Of a stretch of 61,843 nucleotides of DNA, positions 1 through 8,340 are shown one piece after another. The notes under the pieces are model-generated. The model did no database searches. It saw only the letters and a program-made list of their open reading frames with translations, and was not told the origin of the DNA. Numbering within the stretch: the first letter of the stretch is position 1; each line of letters opens with the position of its first letter. Origin of the DNA: Planctomycetota bacterium (GTDB taxonomy: Bacteria; Planctomycetota; UBA1135; JACQFD01); NCBI GenBank assembly GCA_016200225.1, contig JACQFD010000031.1, positions 1-61,843 on the forward strand. Reading direction: 5' to 3'. The position numbers and the translations under genes are program-made.

Positions 1-141
1 CGGGACGGACCCCAACGTGCACGGAGCTCCATACAATACGGGCTCACCAACAGTGCGAATGGAAGCGTGGCGGATGGATCGGTTTTTTCGATTGTAATGA
101 TTCGAAGAAAGTCTTGACCAACACGGCCTTCTCATGGAAGG

Positions 142-374
142 TCCTCGCCGACGATAGCGGCGCTGCGCGCCGCTATCCCTCGGCTGCGGAACTCGCGCCG
201 AACCAGACCCCAACCGCCGACGGGAATGGTTGTGGAGTGGAAGGATGCGGAATTCTGAAATTTTAACGTTAGCCACGCCTCCCCAATCTCCGTCGATCGC
301 CGGGTTCCGGTTCCGCGCGAGTTCCGCAGCCGGCTATATTGCAAACGCGCAGCGTTTGCAATTGTCGGCGAGGA
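142..374. repeat. Inverted pair of hairpin-bearing repeats
   Basis: Two copies of a roughly 60-base element face each other. Copy A (plus, 142-198) and copy B (minus, 374-315) share an outer block TCCTCGCCGAC and an inner block CGGCTGCGGAACTCGCGC. The segment between the blocks differs in sequence but forms a perfect 10-bp hairpin in each copy: 153-177 in A (arm GATAGCGGCG) and 339-361 in B (arm TTGCAAACGC). Changes on both sides of the stem keep pairing, so the hairpin itself seems to be preserved. The rest of 1-474 holds no convincing gene. A frame without a start codon is open from 3 to 263 and could be the tail of a gene entering from the left. A run of A and T at 411-437 lies beyond copy B. 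Confidence 0.6.
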
Positions 375-408
375 TCTGTCTGAGCGCCGGAACCGGTCCC
401 GGCGATCG
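294..408. other. Long nested inverted repeat downstream of the M23 gene
   Basis: Arms at 294-318 and 384-408 are imperfectly complementary (left arm begins CGATCGCCGGG, right arm ends CCCGGCGATCG) and enclose the hairpin at 339-361. An AT-rich stretch with runs of A and T follows at 411-437. The structure lies 3-prime of the minus-strand gene ending at 475, so it may act as a terminator or RNA-stabilising element for it. There is no simple U-tract directly after the stem on the minus strand, so terminator function is only a guess. Confidence 0.4.
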
Positions 409-474
409 TCAAAAATATATTTATTTATTTATAAAAAAATCGCCGCACGCGCAGTGCAAAAGCGCACAGCGCGC

Positions 475-1983
475 CTAGCGTTTATCATTGTTTATCAGAA
501 CCTTTGCCGCGAGTTCGGATTTATTATTTTTAAGGTCCCAGGCGCGGATCGTAATGGTATAAATACCGTCAGGGAAGCGGCGGGCGCCGGATTCGTCCGT
601 GGCGAGCGTGTTCCAGCAGCGGCGGGCGTCGGTGGACTGTAATAATCCGTCGCCGTCGGTGTGGGTCAGAATATAGTAATGAACCATGCCGGGGCCGGTG
701 CCGGGGGCAAAGTTTTTCAGATCGTCAAATTTTACAAATAGCGCGGGCGCGGCGCGTTCCTCCCCGATGCGGCCGCGGTAGTCGACGACGAGTTTACGAT
801 ACGGTTTCGATCGTTCGCCTTTGATTTCGAATGTGACAACGGGAACGCCCCAATTGCAGGATTGACCGGAGAACGCCGCGTCGGAGATTCCCGCGATGAT
901 ATCGATTTTTCCATGAACGCGGACGATGCCGTCGTCGCCCGCGGCGAATTTTTGAAGCGTTCCTTTCTTTACAAAATAAACGGCGGGCTCGATTCGCGGG
1001 ACAATCGTGTCTTCATAATCGAAGCATTGCAGCGGATCGAATAAATGTTCGAGATCGTACGTATTGTCGGCGGTTTTGAAATATTTAACGTAATCGAGAT
1101 GTAAATGATCCACGCCGGGGTTGCCGCCGACGGTGAAATGTACCAACTTGCCGAGGAGCTGTCCCTGAGCGATTTTGTCGCCGACTTTGAATGTATACTG
1201 ATCCGGGTCGACGTGCGTATAACACCAGCCCTCGCCGGTTTTGCCCTCGGGCGTTATTACAAAAAAGTGGTGGGTTTTCCATTCGGGGTAGTTCGTCGCG
1301 ATCAGCGCGACCGTGCCGGACGCAACCGCGCGCACCTCGGCGCCCGCGGGATGTAATAGATCGAGCCCGGCGTGAACGTAAGCATCGGTCGGCTGTTGAT
1401 AATTATTAAATAGATTCTGCTTGCGAAAATCGCCCGGAAACGGCCACGGCAGATGGTGAAACGCGACGGCGGGCGCCGCCGGCGGTTTCGCGGCGTCGTC
1501 CATGAACGATTCGCCCCGCGCGAGCGAGGCGAGCGCCTCCTTCGCCGCGTCGCGCACGAGATACTCGTCTTTTCGAAGCAGCGGGTTTTTGTAAATATAA
1601 GGATCCTTCGCGGCAAGTTCCTCGAGCGGCTTGCGTGCGCGCGGATCGCCGACTTTGCCGAGCGCGAACGCGGCGCAGCGCCGAACATTAAACTCGTCGT
1701 CGGCGAGCGCGCGAAGAAGCGGCGCGACGACCGCGTCTTCGCCGATTTCGCCGAGCACGTTCGCCGCCGTGAACCGCACCGTCACGGGGAGCGAACGATC
1801 GTCCATGATTTTAACAATACCGGGTATCGCCGCCTCGCCAAATGTTACCAATCCGCCGATCGTCCCCTTTCCAGATCGCAATTGTTCGAGCGCATCCACG
1901 AGCGCGCCGCCTGCCGGAGCGGAGGCGGTCTGGCTCGCAAATATGCTAAATATCAATAAGCCCGCGTGTATTGCGAATGGCAT
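475..1983 (-). CDS. Secreted HEAT-repeat M23 metallopeptidase
   Basis: 502-residue protein with an N-terminal signal peptide (about residues 1-22, ending near QTASA). Two or three HEAT-like repeats follow at about 45-160, with the alternating pattern seen in VVAPLLRALADDEFNVRR. An M23 (LytM-type) zinc peptidase domain lies at about 200-320. The zinc ligands are visible as HAGLD in YVHAGLDLLHPAG and the HLH of DHLHLDYV. M23 enzymes cut peptidoglycan cross-bridges. The HEAT repeats probably bind a partner or position the enzyme. The C-terminal 170 residues look like a beta-rich module I do not recognise. It is transcribed away from the neighbouring tRNA and stands alone. Family assignment is secure; the substrate is inferred. 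Confidence 0.85.
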   Translation of the reverse strand: MPFAIHAGLLIFSIFASQTASAPAGGALVDALEQLRSGKGTIGGLVTFGEAAIPGIVKIMDDRSLPVTVRFTAANVLGEIGEDAVVAPLLRALADDEFNVRRCAAFALGKVGDPRARKPLEELAAKDPYIYKNPLLRKDEYLVRDAAKEALASLARGESFMDDAAKPPAAPAVAFHHLPWPFPGDFRKQNLFNNYQQPTDAYVHAGLDLLHPAGAEVRAVASGTVALIATNYPEWKTHHFFVITPEGKTGEGWCYTHVDPDQYTFKVGDKIAQGQLLGKLVHFTVGGNPGVDHLHLDYVKYFKTADNTYDLEHLFDPLQCFDYEDTIVPRIEPAVYFVKKGTLQKFAAGDDGIVRVHGKIDIIAGISDAAFSGQSCNWGVPVVTFEIKGERSKPYRKLVVDYRGRIGEERAAPALFVKFDDLKNFAPGTGPGMVHYYILTHTDGDGLLQSTDARRCWNTLATDESGARRFPDGIYTITIRAWDLKNNKSELAAKVLINNDKR

Positions 1984-2063
1984 TATTAAGGCGTACGGCC
2001 CGTCGCGCGCCGCGCCGCACCCTTTTCTCCGGTTCGTTCGCGGTTAGACTTCGAACATCCCCT

Positions 2064-2140
2064 GGGAGCGTAGCTCAGTTGGTTAGAGCAGGCGTCTTAT
2101 ACACGCCTGGTCGGGGGTTCGAGTCCCTCCGCTCCTACCA
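2064..2140 (+). tRNA. tRNA-Ile with UAU anticodon
   Basis: Complete 77-base tRNA with encoded CCA. The acceptor arm is GGGAGCG paired with CGCTCCT (G1-U72 wobble). The D arm is GCTC/GAGC. The anticodon stem GGCGT/ACGCC encloses the loop CTTATAC, so positions 34-36 read TAT. The T arm is GGGGG TTCGAGT CCCTC and the discriminator base is A73. UAU pairs with the isoleucine codon AUA. Most bacteria read AUA with a CAU anticodon modified to lysidine, so this form is uncommon. AUA codons are frequent in the surrounding genes despite the high GC content. Confidence 0.95.
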
Positions 2141-2176
2141 GAATTGTCCATCCAAGCCGCGTCCGAAACCCCAAAA

Positions 2177-2455
2177 GTGACAGACGTCAAAAAACCGACG
2201 GACCTGCCGGCATTTCAGGCGCCGTCGCGCGGCGACGCGCGCGTCGGTTACGGGCAGGGCTGGGTGATCGTCGCGGGAATGGTGTGTCTCGCCAGCGTGT
2301 TCCTCGGAATTGTTTGGAATACGGCGCCGAGGGCGTGGCGGGGCTGGCTCGTCGGCGCGGGCGCGTTTTTTGTAATATTCTTTTTGCTGGCGCCCGCCGC
2401 GGCGGTGTTCACGAGGCGTCTTTACAAAAAAAGCCGTCCGCGCGACAAAACCTAA
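2177..2455 (+). CDS. Small two-helix membrane protein
   Basis: About 92 residues with two hydrophobic segments (starting near GWVIVAGMVCLASVF and WLVGAGAFFVIFFLLAP) and a basic C-terminus (RRLYKKSRPRDK), so both ends are probably cytoplasmic. The frame is open from a TTG at 2144, four bases after the tRNA CCA. A GTG at 2177 is preferred because it leaves room for a leader. The stop is only 9 bases before the cardiolipin synthase start, suggesting co-transcription and perhaps a role in the same membrane process. No family is recognised. Confidence 0.6.
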   Translation: MTDVKKPTDLPAFQAPSRGDARVGYGQGWVIVAGMVCLASVFLGIVWNTAPRAWRGWLVGAGAFFVIFFLLAPAAAVFTRRLYKKSRPRDKT

Positions 2456-2464
2456 CAATCGACC

Positions 2465-3907
2465 ATGACGCCAATGGAAGCCGTTGAAGTCGGAATTGTC
2501 ATCGGCGGTTACGCGGTCACAATATTACTATTGCCGCGCGTCGTGCTCGCGCGCCGCGAATCCGCGGCGACGATGTCGTGGATTCTATTATTAATCTTCG
2601 TTCCCGGACTCGGCGCGCTCGTTTATTGGGTTTTCGGCGAACGGCGGCTCAAGCGATTTGTAAGAAAACGCCGCGGAGCGACGCGGCGGTTCGAAGTCGC
2701 GCTGCCGGCCGGGCGTTTGAAGCGCTCCGAAGCGGCGGAATCGAAACTCGATGAAACAGATCGCGAATTGATCACAATCATAACAAAACTCTGCGACGAT
2801 CCTCCGCTCGGCGGCAATCGAATCGAACATTTCTCCGATCCCGACGAAGCGTCCGCCACGATGCTGCAGGCGATCGGGAATGCGCGAACCGAAATTCATT
2901 TTTCTGTATATTTATTCCGCCCCGACGAAGCCGGGACGGCGTTCCGCGACGCGCTCGCGGCGGCCGCGCGGCGCGGAGTCAAGGTGAGACTCCTCATCGA
3001 CGACGTGGGTTCGCTCTGGACGCGCGAAAGTTTCTTTAATGTTCTGCGCGAGGCCGGCGGCGAACTCGCCGTGTTCCTCCCCGTCAGCCCGATCCGCGGT
3101 CTTTATCACGCGAATCTTAGGAATCATCGAAAGATACTGATCATCGACGGAAATTTAGCGTTCACGGGCGGGCTCAACGTCGGAAATGAATACGGCGGGC
3201 TGCGCAGGCGGCGTTTCGGGCCGTGGCGCGACACGCACCTCGCCGTGCGCGGTCCGGCGGTCGCGGCGATTCAGGACGTATTTCTCGAAGATTGGTTTTT
3301 TGTTACAAATAAGGAGGTCGACCACGCGGAGGCGTTTCCGCCGCTCGAGCCTGCGGGCGACGCGTTCTTGCACGTCGTCCCGAGCGGGCCCGACTCCGAC
3401 TGGGAGGTCATCCACCACGCGATTTTTACTATTATTACAAAAGCGCGCCATCACGTTTATTTGACGACGCCGTATTTCGTTCCGGACCGCGCGCTGCTCG
3501 TCGCGCTGCAGACGGCCGCGCTGCGCGGAGTCGACGTGCGTTTATTGTTACCTTCGCGCAGCGACCACGCCGTCGTGTTCGCCGCCGGACACTTTCATTA
3601 TCAGGAATTGTTACGCGCCGGCGTCCGCATCTTCGAATATACAAAAGGAATGTTGCACGCGAAAACCGTCGAAGTCGACGGGCGATTTTCGACAATCGGA
3701 TCCGCCAACCTCGATCTGCGTTCGTTCCGGCTTAATTTTGAATTAAACATTGTCGCCTACGACGCGCGCGCCGCCGAGGAACTCCGCCTCACCTTCCTGC
3801 GCGACCTCGAGAGCTCCAACGAAGTCGGCGTCGAACGCGTCGACGCATGGTCGCTACAAAAACGCCTCGGCATCGCGACGGCGAAGTTGTTCGAGGGGAT
3901 ATTGTAA
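2465..3907 (+). CDS. cls: Cardiolipin synthase, PLD family
   Basis: 480 residues, the usual length for bacterial cardiolipin synthase. Two transmembrane helices (about 5-28 and 38-58, the PLDc_N module) are followed by two phospholipase D catalytic motifs. The first is HRKILIIDG with downstream GGLNVG; the second is HAKTVEVDG with GSANLDLRS. Enzymes of this family join two phosphatidylglycerol molecules into cardiolipin at the inner membrane. The gene follows a small membrane protein gene with a 9-base gap. No Shine-Dalgarno is visible before the ATG. The closest alternative is another PLD-type phospholipid synthase, but the N-terminal helices favour cardiolipin synthase. Confidence 0.92.
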   Translation: MTPMEAVEVGIVIGGYAVTILLLPRVVLARRESAATMSWILLLIFVPGLGALVYWVFGERRLKRFVRKRRGATRRFEVALPAGRLKRSEAAESKLDETDRELITIITKLCDDPPLGGNRIEHFSDPDEASATMLQAIGNARTEIHFSVYLFRPDEAGTAFRDALAAAARRGVKVRLLIDDVGSLWTRESFFNVLREAGGELAVFLPVSPIRGLYHANLRNHRKILIIDGNLAFTGGLNVGNEYGGLRRRRFGPWRDTHLAVRGPAVAAIQDVFLEDWFFVTNKEVDHAEAFPPLEPAGDAFLHVVPSGPDSDWEVIHHAIFTIITKARHHVYLTTPYFVPDRALLVALQTAALRGVDVRLLLPSRSDHAVVFAAGHFHYQELLRAGVRIFEYTKGMLHAKTVEVDGRFSTIGSANLDLRSFRLNFELNIVAYDARAAEELRLTFLRDLESSNEVGVERVDAWSLQKRLGIATAKLFEGIL

Positions 3908-3957
3908 CAAAATGCGTTCGAGCCGCGGGTGGCGTTCCGTGTTCCGAAACGATATAT

Positions 3958-5334
3958 TTATTTTCCAGTCGAAGTCGCCGCGGTTGACTCGGTCAAAATT
4001 GTGACGTGATTTGTTGTTTCGGACGGTGTTGCGGCGGTTGAGTACGCGATATAATAATTTCCATTCTTTCCACGCGCGACGTCGCCGGCCGCAATCGCCA
4101 TCGGGGGAAAAACCATCTCGCGAGAGCTGATATTTATGATAGATGACTTGAGAATTTCGAGTCCCGGCAGCGTCCTCGTTTCTATTCGTATTGTTCCGGA
4201 GGATCCCGAACCCGCGCACGATCCAATCACAATCGCGTCGCATGGCGACATAGGCGCGCTGCATTTCGGAGTCATTACAATTCCGAAATGTTGCTTCTTC
4301 TTCGTGCCGGGAATGACGGCGAGTGGCGTGCCGTCGCGCCCCGAGAAGACACGAACCGCTCCGGCCTCGGGAACATTATTGATATTTTCATACGGAGATC
4401 CAACGACGATGTCGGGCACGCCGTCTTTATTGATATCACCGGCGCCGGCGACGCTGAGTCCGAAGGCGCTGTCGATCTCACGTCCTTCTACTCTTAATAT
4501 CGAATGCCCGTCTGCTCCCGACAGAATAGTTACAATACCCGACGAGGGCGCGGATTCGCTTCCGCGCGCGGAACCCGCGATAATGTCGGCGATTCCATCC
4601 CCGTCGACGTCGCCGCAACGGGCGATCGACGATCCGAGACCTCCGTTGAATTCGCGGCCGTCGGTCCGCCAGAGAATGCGCCACGTATTGCCGGAATATG
4701 CATATACGGAACCGCCGCCGGAAGTTGAATTGGATGAATCGGGCGACCCAACAATTAGATCGTTTATCCCGTCACCATCTAAATCATCGACGGCCGCGAG
4801 TACATTGCCAAATCTATCTGAATTCAGTGAGTGTCGATTCTGAAGTTCACAAATATGCCCGCCGGTATCCGCTGAAAATATAAATACGGATCCGCAAATT
4901 GTATTCGACGGCGCGCCGACGGCCAGCCACCGCGGTTCATTATTATTTATACTCCCCGAAGAAGCCACGGATCTTCCGAAATCGCCGCCGACGAATTTGA
5001 GTTCACTGCCCAACTCAAATTTGAGAACACCCCCCGCCAATGAATATACATAAGCGCGACCGCGCTTTCCTCCGGAATTGCCATGAATTCCGCAAGGCGC
5101 GCCGATTAATAGATTCGGGCCGCCGTCAGGTTCTGCGGACGAAATAAAACTAAGCGAAAAGCCAAAGTGAACATCGTGTCTTGGGGATTGAATGACGAGC
5201 GGCGGCGACTGCACGGCGGAGTCGCGGATGCGACAGAAGCCTGATGCATCCGAGCTTTCCCGGGCGCGACGGACGGAGCACGCCGCGAGCGCAATTAATA
5301 ACAATCCCGCCGTTGGACCGGGCTTATGCTGCAT
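3958..5334 (-). CDS. FG-GAP beta-propeller lipoprotein
   Basis: About 458 residues. The start at the ATG of MQHKPGPTAG is preferred because it gives a compact signal peptide with lipobox LAAC (cysteine about residue 19). The body contains at least five FG-GAP repeats with calcium-binding loops DLDGDGIND, DVDGDGIAD and DINKDGVPD, each preceded by FG-type turns (FGRSVAS, FGLSVAG). These repeats build an integrin-alpha-like propeller exposed outside the cytoplasm, usually for adhesion or ligand binding. An alternative start lies 15 bases upstream. The spacer 5350-5600 upstream probably holds its promoter; I see nothing else in it. Ligand unknown. Confidence 0.82.
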   Translation of the reverse strand: MQHKPGPTAGLLLIALAACSVRRARESSDASGFCRIRDSAVQSPPLVIQSPRHDVHFGFSLSFISSAEPDGGPNLLIGAPCGIHGNSGGKRGRAYVYSLAGGVLKFELGSELKFVGGDFGRSVASSGSINNNEPRWLAVGAPSNTICGSVFIFSADTGGHICELQNRHSLNSDRFGNVLAAVDDLDGDGINDLIVGSPDSSNSTSGGGSVYAYSGNTWRILWRTDGREFNGGLGSSIARCGDVDGDGIADIIAGSARGSESAPSSGIVTILSGADGHSILRVEGREIDSAFGLSVAGAGDINKDGVPDIVVGSPYENINNVPEAGAVRVFSGRDGTPLAVIPGTKKKQHFGIVMTPKCSAPMSPCDAIVIGSCAGSGSSGTIRIETRTLPGLEILKSSIINISSREMVFPPMAIAAGDVARGKNGNYYIAYSTAATPSETTNHVTILTESTAATSTGK

Positions 5335-5600
5335 TATATAATAACCCAACCGATGGTCGCGATACTGTGAATTGTTGGATATTCATTCGCGGGCGCGCGC
5401 GCGGGCCAAAAACTAAGCGAATTGAACGCATCAAGCATTGCCATGCGCATTCTACGCAGCCGAAGCGCCGAATGTTTCAGCGACACGCATTGGTGCGAAG
5501 CAAATTCTCCGATTCTTCGCTCGGCGCCAGGTTACAACAGTACACATCGGTCGCGGCACTGTTCGGACGAGGCGCGCGCGAAATCCTTGTGCAAACCAAT

Positions 5601-5630
5601 AAAAAAAGGCGCCGGCAACGCCGGCGCCTT
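5601..5630 (-). terminator. Rho-independent terminator of the ASPIC/dockerin gene
   Basis: On the minus strand a perfect 11-bp GC-rich stem (AAGGCGCCGGC with its complement, loop GTT) runs directly into seven T residues. It lies 21 bases after the stop codon at 5652. This is one of the clearest intrinsic terminators in the window. Confidence 0.92.
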
Positions 5631-5651
5631 CGCGATTTGTTAAGTCTTGAA

Positions 5652-7580
5652 TTAGTGCTGCGGAATGCTGAACCAGTTGTTGAAATCGTTGGCGTCGACG
5701 ATGCCGTTCCCGTCGAGGTCGCCGGTGATCATGCCCGGAAGTTCGGCATACATCGCATGATAAACTTTCGAGCGATAGACCATCAGATATAACAACCAGC
5801 AGTCGGTCGCGTCGACGTGGCCGTCGCCGTTGATGTCGCCGCGGTCGTCCATGGAGGCACGCTGGATGACGTTGACCGCGTTGAAATTAATATTATGTAC
5901 AATTTGGCACGCTCCGCCGACGGGCCAGCGGACGACCATCCATTCGAACGACGCCGCGCCGCCCGCGCCGAGGCCGAAGTGTTGTCTCGACGGCTCCTGG
6001 CTGAGGAAACTCGAGCCGGTCGTGATTTCGCGCATCTGATGTTTGCCCATCTGGCGAATATACAGATCGGCGCCGCTCGTGTTCAGGCTGCCGTTCGCGC
6101 CGACGAGATCGACTTCGAACCAATCGTTGCCCGTCATGCTCGTATTCTTATATAACGCCGCGGGCTCGAGATCCTCCGGGTCGCGCGTTTCGAACAGATC
6201 GACGGCGCCGTCGCCGTTGTAATCGAACGCGACGAGGCCGCGTCCCGAATACGTGACCGGCATGCCGATCGAGGAAAACTCGGGAACCTGATCGCTAACA
6301 TTCTCGAACATGATTCCCATGTTGTCCATTCCCGGCATCGGATACATGTTCAATTGAAACGAGTTGTACGCCGGTTCATTAAGATTGTGCGTCGAACCGG
6401 ACACCGTGGCGTGGTCGAGATCGCCGTCATTATCAAAATCGAAGAAAACGTCGCCCCATCCGAACATCGAATCCGCGACGTCGGACTGCATCGCGACGTC
6501 GACATACGCCATATTTCCGGCGACGCTGTCGTTGCGATATAAACGATCCATGCCCATCTCCATGCCGTCCATCATCATCGCCATGTTGGTGAGGTGGAGG
6601 TCGATGTCGAGATCGTTATCGAAATCTCCGAGCGCGCAGCCCATTTCATTCAATTCCTCGGGGGGATTTCCGTTCAATCCGATCGACGTGGAGATTTCCG
6701 TAAATTGCCCGTTCTTTAAATTTAAGAACATCCGGTCGAAGTAAAAATCGACGTTGACGTGCAGATCGGGATAACCGTCTCGATTGATATCGATCCAAAC
6801 GGGCTGCCATGCGTTCCCCGTAAAGTCGAAGTCGATGCCCGAACCCGGCGTTGCGTCGGAGAAACGCCTCGGCGAATAGTTAGGATCGCCGGGATCGCCC
6901 TGATTGGGATTTTGTGAATTATGAAAAAGCCTGTTTTGCTCATGCTTCGTTCCGTAGTTTCCATTATTCCATGCGATAAATATGTCGACCCATCCGTCGA
7001 CGTCATAATCGCCGGCACATGCGCCCGCGACAAATCCCTGCGTCGTGTCTTTCTGCGTAGGCTTGAATAAAAATCCCGCCTGATTCGTAACATCCACAAA
7101 ATCGTATCCACCGGCCGAGCCTTTGTTGCGGAAAAGTTTCAACGGCGCGCCGCCGAGCGGATTGGACGGTCCGCCGAGGTGGCATGCTACAAAAATGTCG
7201 AGATCGCCGTCGTTGTCATAATCTACAAATAATCCGCACGCGCTCGCGTCCACGGGATCGTCGACGTGTTTGGCGGCGGCGACGTCCGTAAACTTGCCGT
7301 TGCCGAGATTCTTAAGAAGCTGGTTGGCGCGGAATCTATTATTCGGAAGAAAAATATCGAGCCATCCGTCCGCGTCGAAATCTCCGACCGCGGCGCCGCC
7401 GGCCTCCTCATGAACGTTCGGGTCCATGTCCTTATAAATAAAATGAATATTCGGGTTCTGCGGATCGTTATCCGGCAGCGCCGTTACATCTTTTAACGTG
7501 CCGGGCAACTGCGGAGGCGCCTGCGGCAATGCGAGCGGCAGACATGTAAAGAAAAGACTCGGAACGGAGAGCATGATCAT
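5652..7580 (-). CDS. Secreted FG-GAP/ASPIC-UnbV protein with C-terminal dockerin
   Basis: 642 residues with a signal peptide (about 1-20, cleavage near ALPQA). Multiple VCBS/FG-GAP calcium loops follow (DFDADGWLD, DYDNDGDLD, DYDVDGWVD, DFDNDGDLD, DYNGDGAVD). An ASPIC/UnbV domain lies at about 490-580 (RQHFGLG is typical). At the C-terminus are two dockerin-type EF-like segments, DINGDGHVDATDCWLL and DLDGNGIVDANDFNNW. The architecture matches CRTAC1-like extracellular proteins, here with a dockerin-like tail that could serve as anchor or docking module. A tract around residues 315-330 and 400-415 is unusually rich in methionine. It stands as its own unit with a strong terminator. Role beyond surface or extracellular binding unknown. 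Confidence 0.85.
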   Translation of the reverse strand: MIMLSVPSLFFTCLPLALPQAPPQLPGTLKDVTALPDNDPQNPNIHFIYKDMDPNVHEEAGGAAVGDFDADGWLDIFLPNNRFRANQLLKNLGNGKFTDVAAAKHVDDPVDASACGLFVDYDNDGDLDIFVACHLGGPSNPLGGAPLKLFRNKGSAGGYDFVDVTNQAGFLFKPTQKDTTQGFVAGACAGDYDVDGWVDIFIAWNNGNYGTKHEQNRLFHNSQNPNQGDPGDPNYSPRRFSDATPGSGIDFDFTGNAWQPVWIDINRDGYPDLHVNVDFYFDRMFLNLKNGQFTEISTSIGLNGNPPEELNEMGCALGDFDNDLDIDLHLTNMAMMMDGMEMGMDRLYRNDSVAGNMAYVDVAMQSDVADSMFGWGDVFFDFDNDGDLDHATVSGSTHNLNEPAYNSFQLNMYPMPGMDNMGIMFENVSDQVPEFSSIGMPVTYSGRGLVAFDYNGDGAVDLFETRDPEDLEPAALYKNTSMTGNDWFEVDLVGANGSLNTSGADLYIRQMGKHQMREITTGSSFLSQEPSRQHFGLGAGGAASFEWMVVRWPVGGACQIVHNINFNAVNVIQRASMDDRGDINGDGHVDATDCWLLYLMVYRSKVYHAMYAELPGMITGDLDGNGIVDANDFNNWFSIPQH

Positions 7581-7674
7581 TGATGATTACTCCTGAGTGG
7601 GGTGTGTGAATCGTCGCGTGGCGCTCGACTTGGGCGACTTGCCCGGACGCAGGGAGTGCGAACGCGTCTCTACC

Positions 7675-7695
7675 ATCTCAGCAGGAACCTGAGAT
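7675..7695 (-). other. Hairpin after the selenoprotein stop
   Basis: Arms ATCTCAG and CTGAGAT pair perfectly over a 7-base loop, just past the stop codon at 7699. There is no U-tract, so it is not a standard intrinsic terminator. It may mark the 3-prime end of the guaB-guaA transcript. Nothing else is recognised in the spacer 7581-7698. Confidence 0.4.
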
Positions 7696-7698
7696 TTG

Positions 7699-8322
<624 letters not shown>

Positions 8323-8340
8323 TTTGTTATTTAAAATTAA

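Noticed and set aside
1971..2180. Plus-strand frame across the tRNA-Ile gene
   Set aside because: Produced by the tRNA sequence itself; a common false gene.
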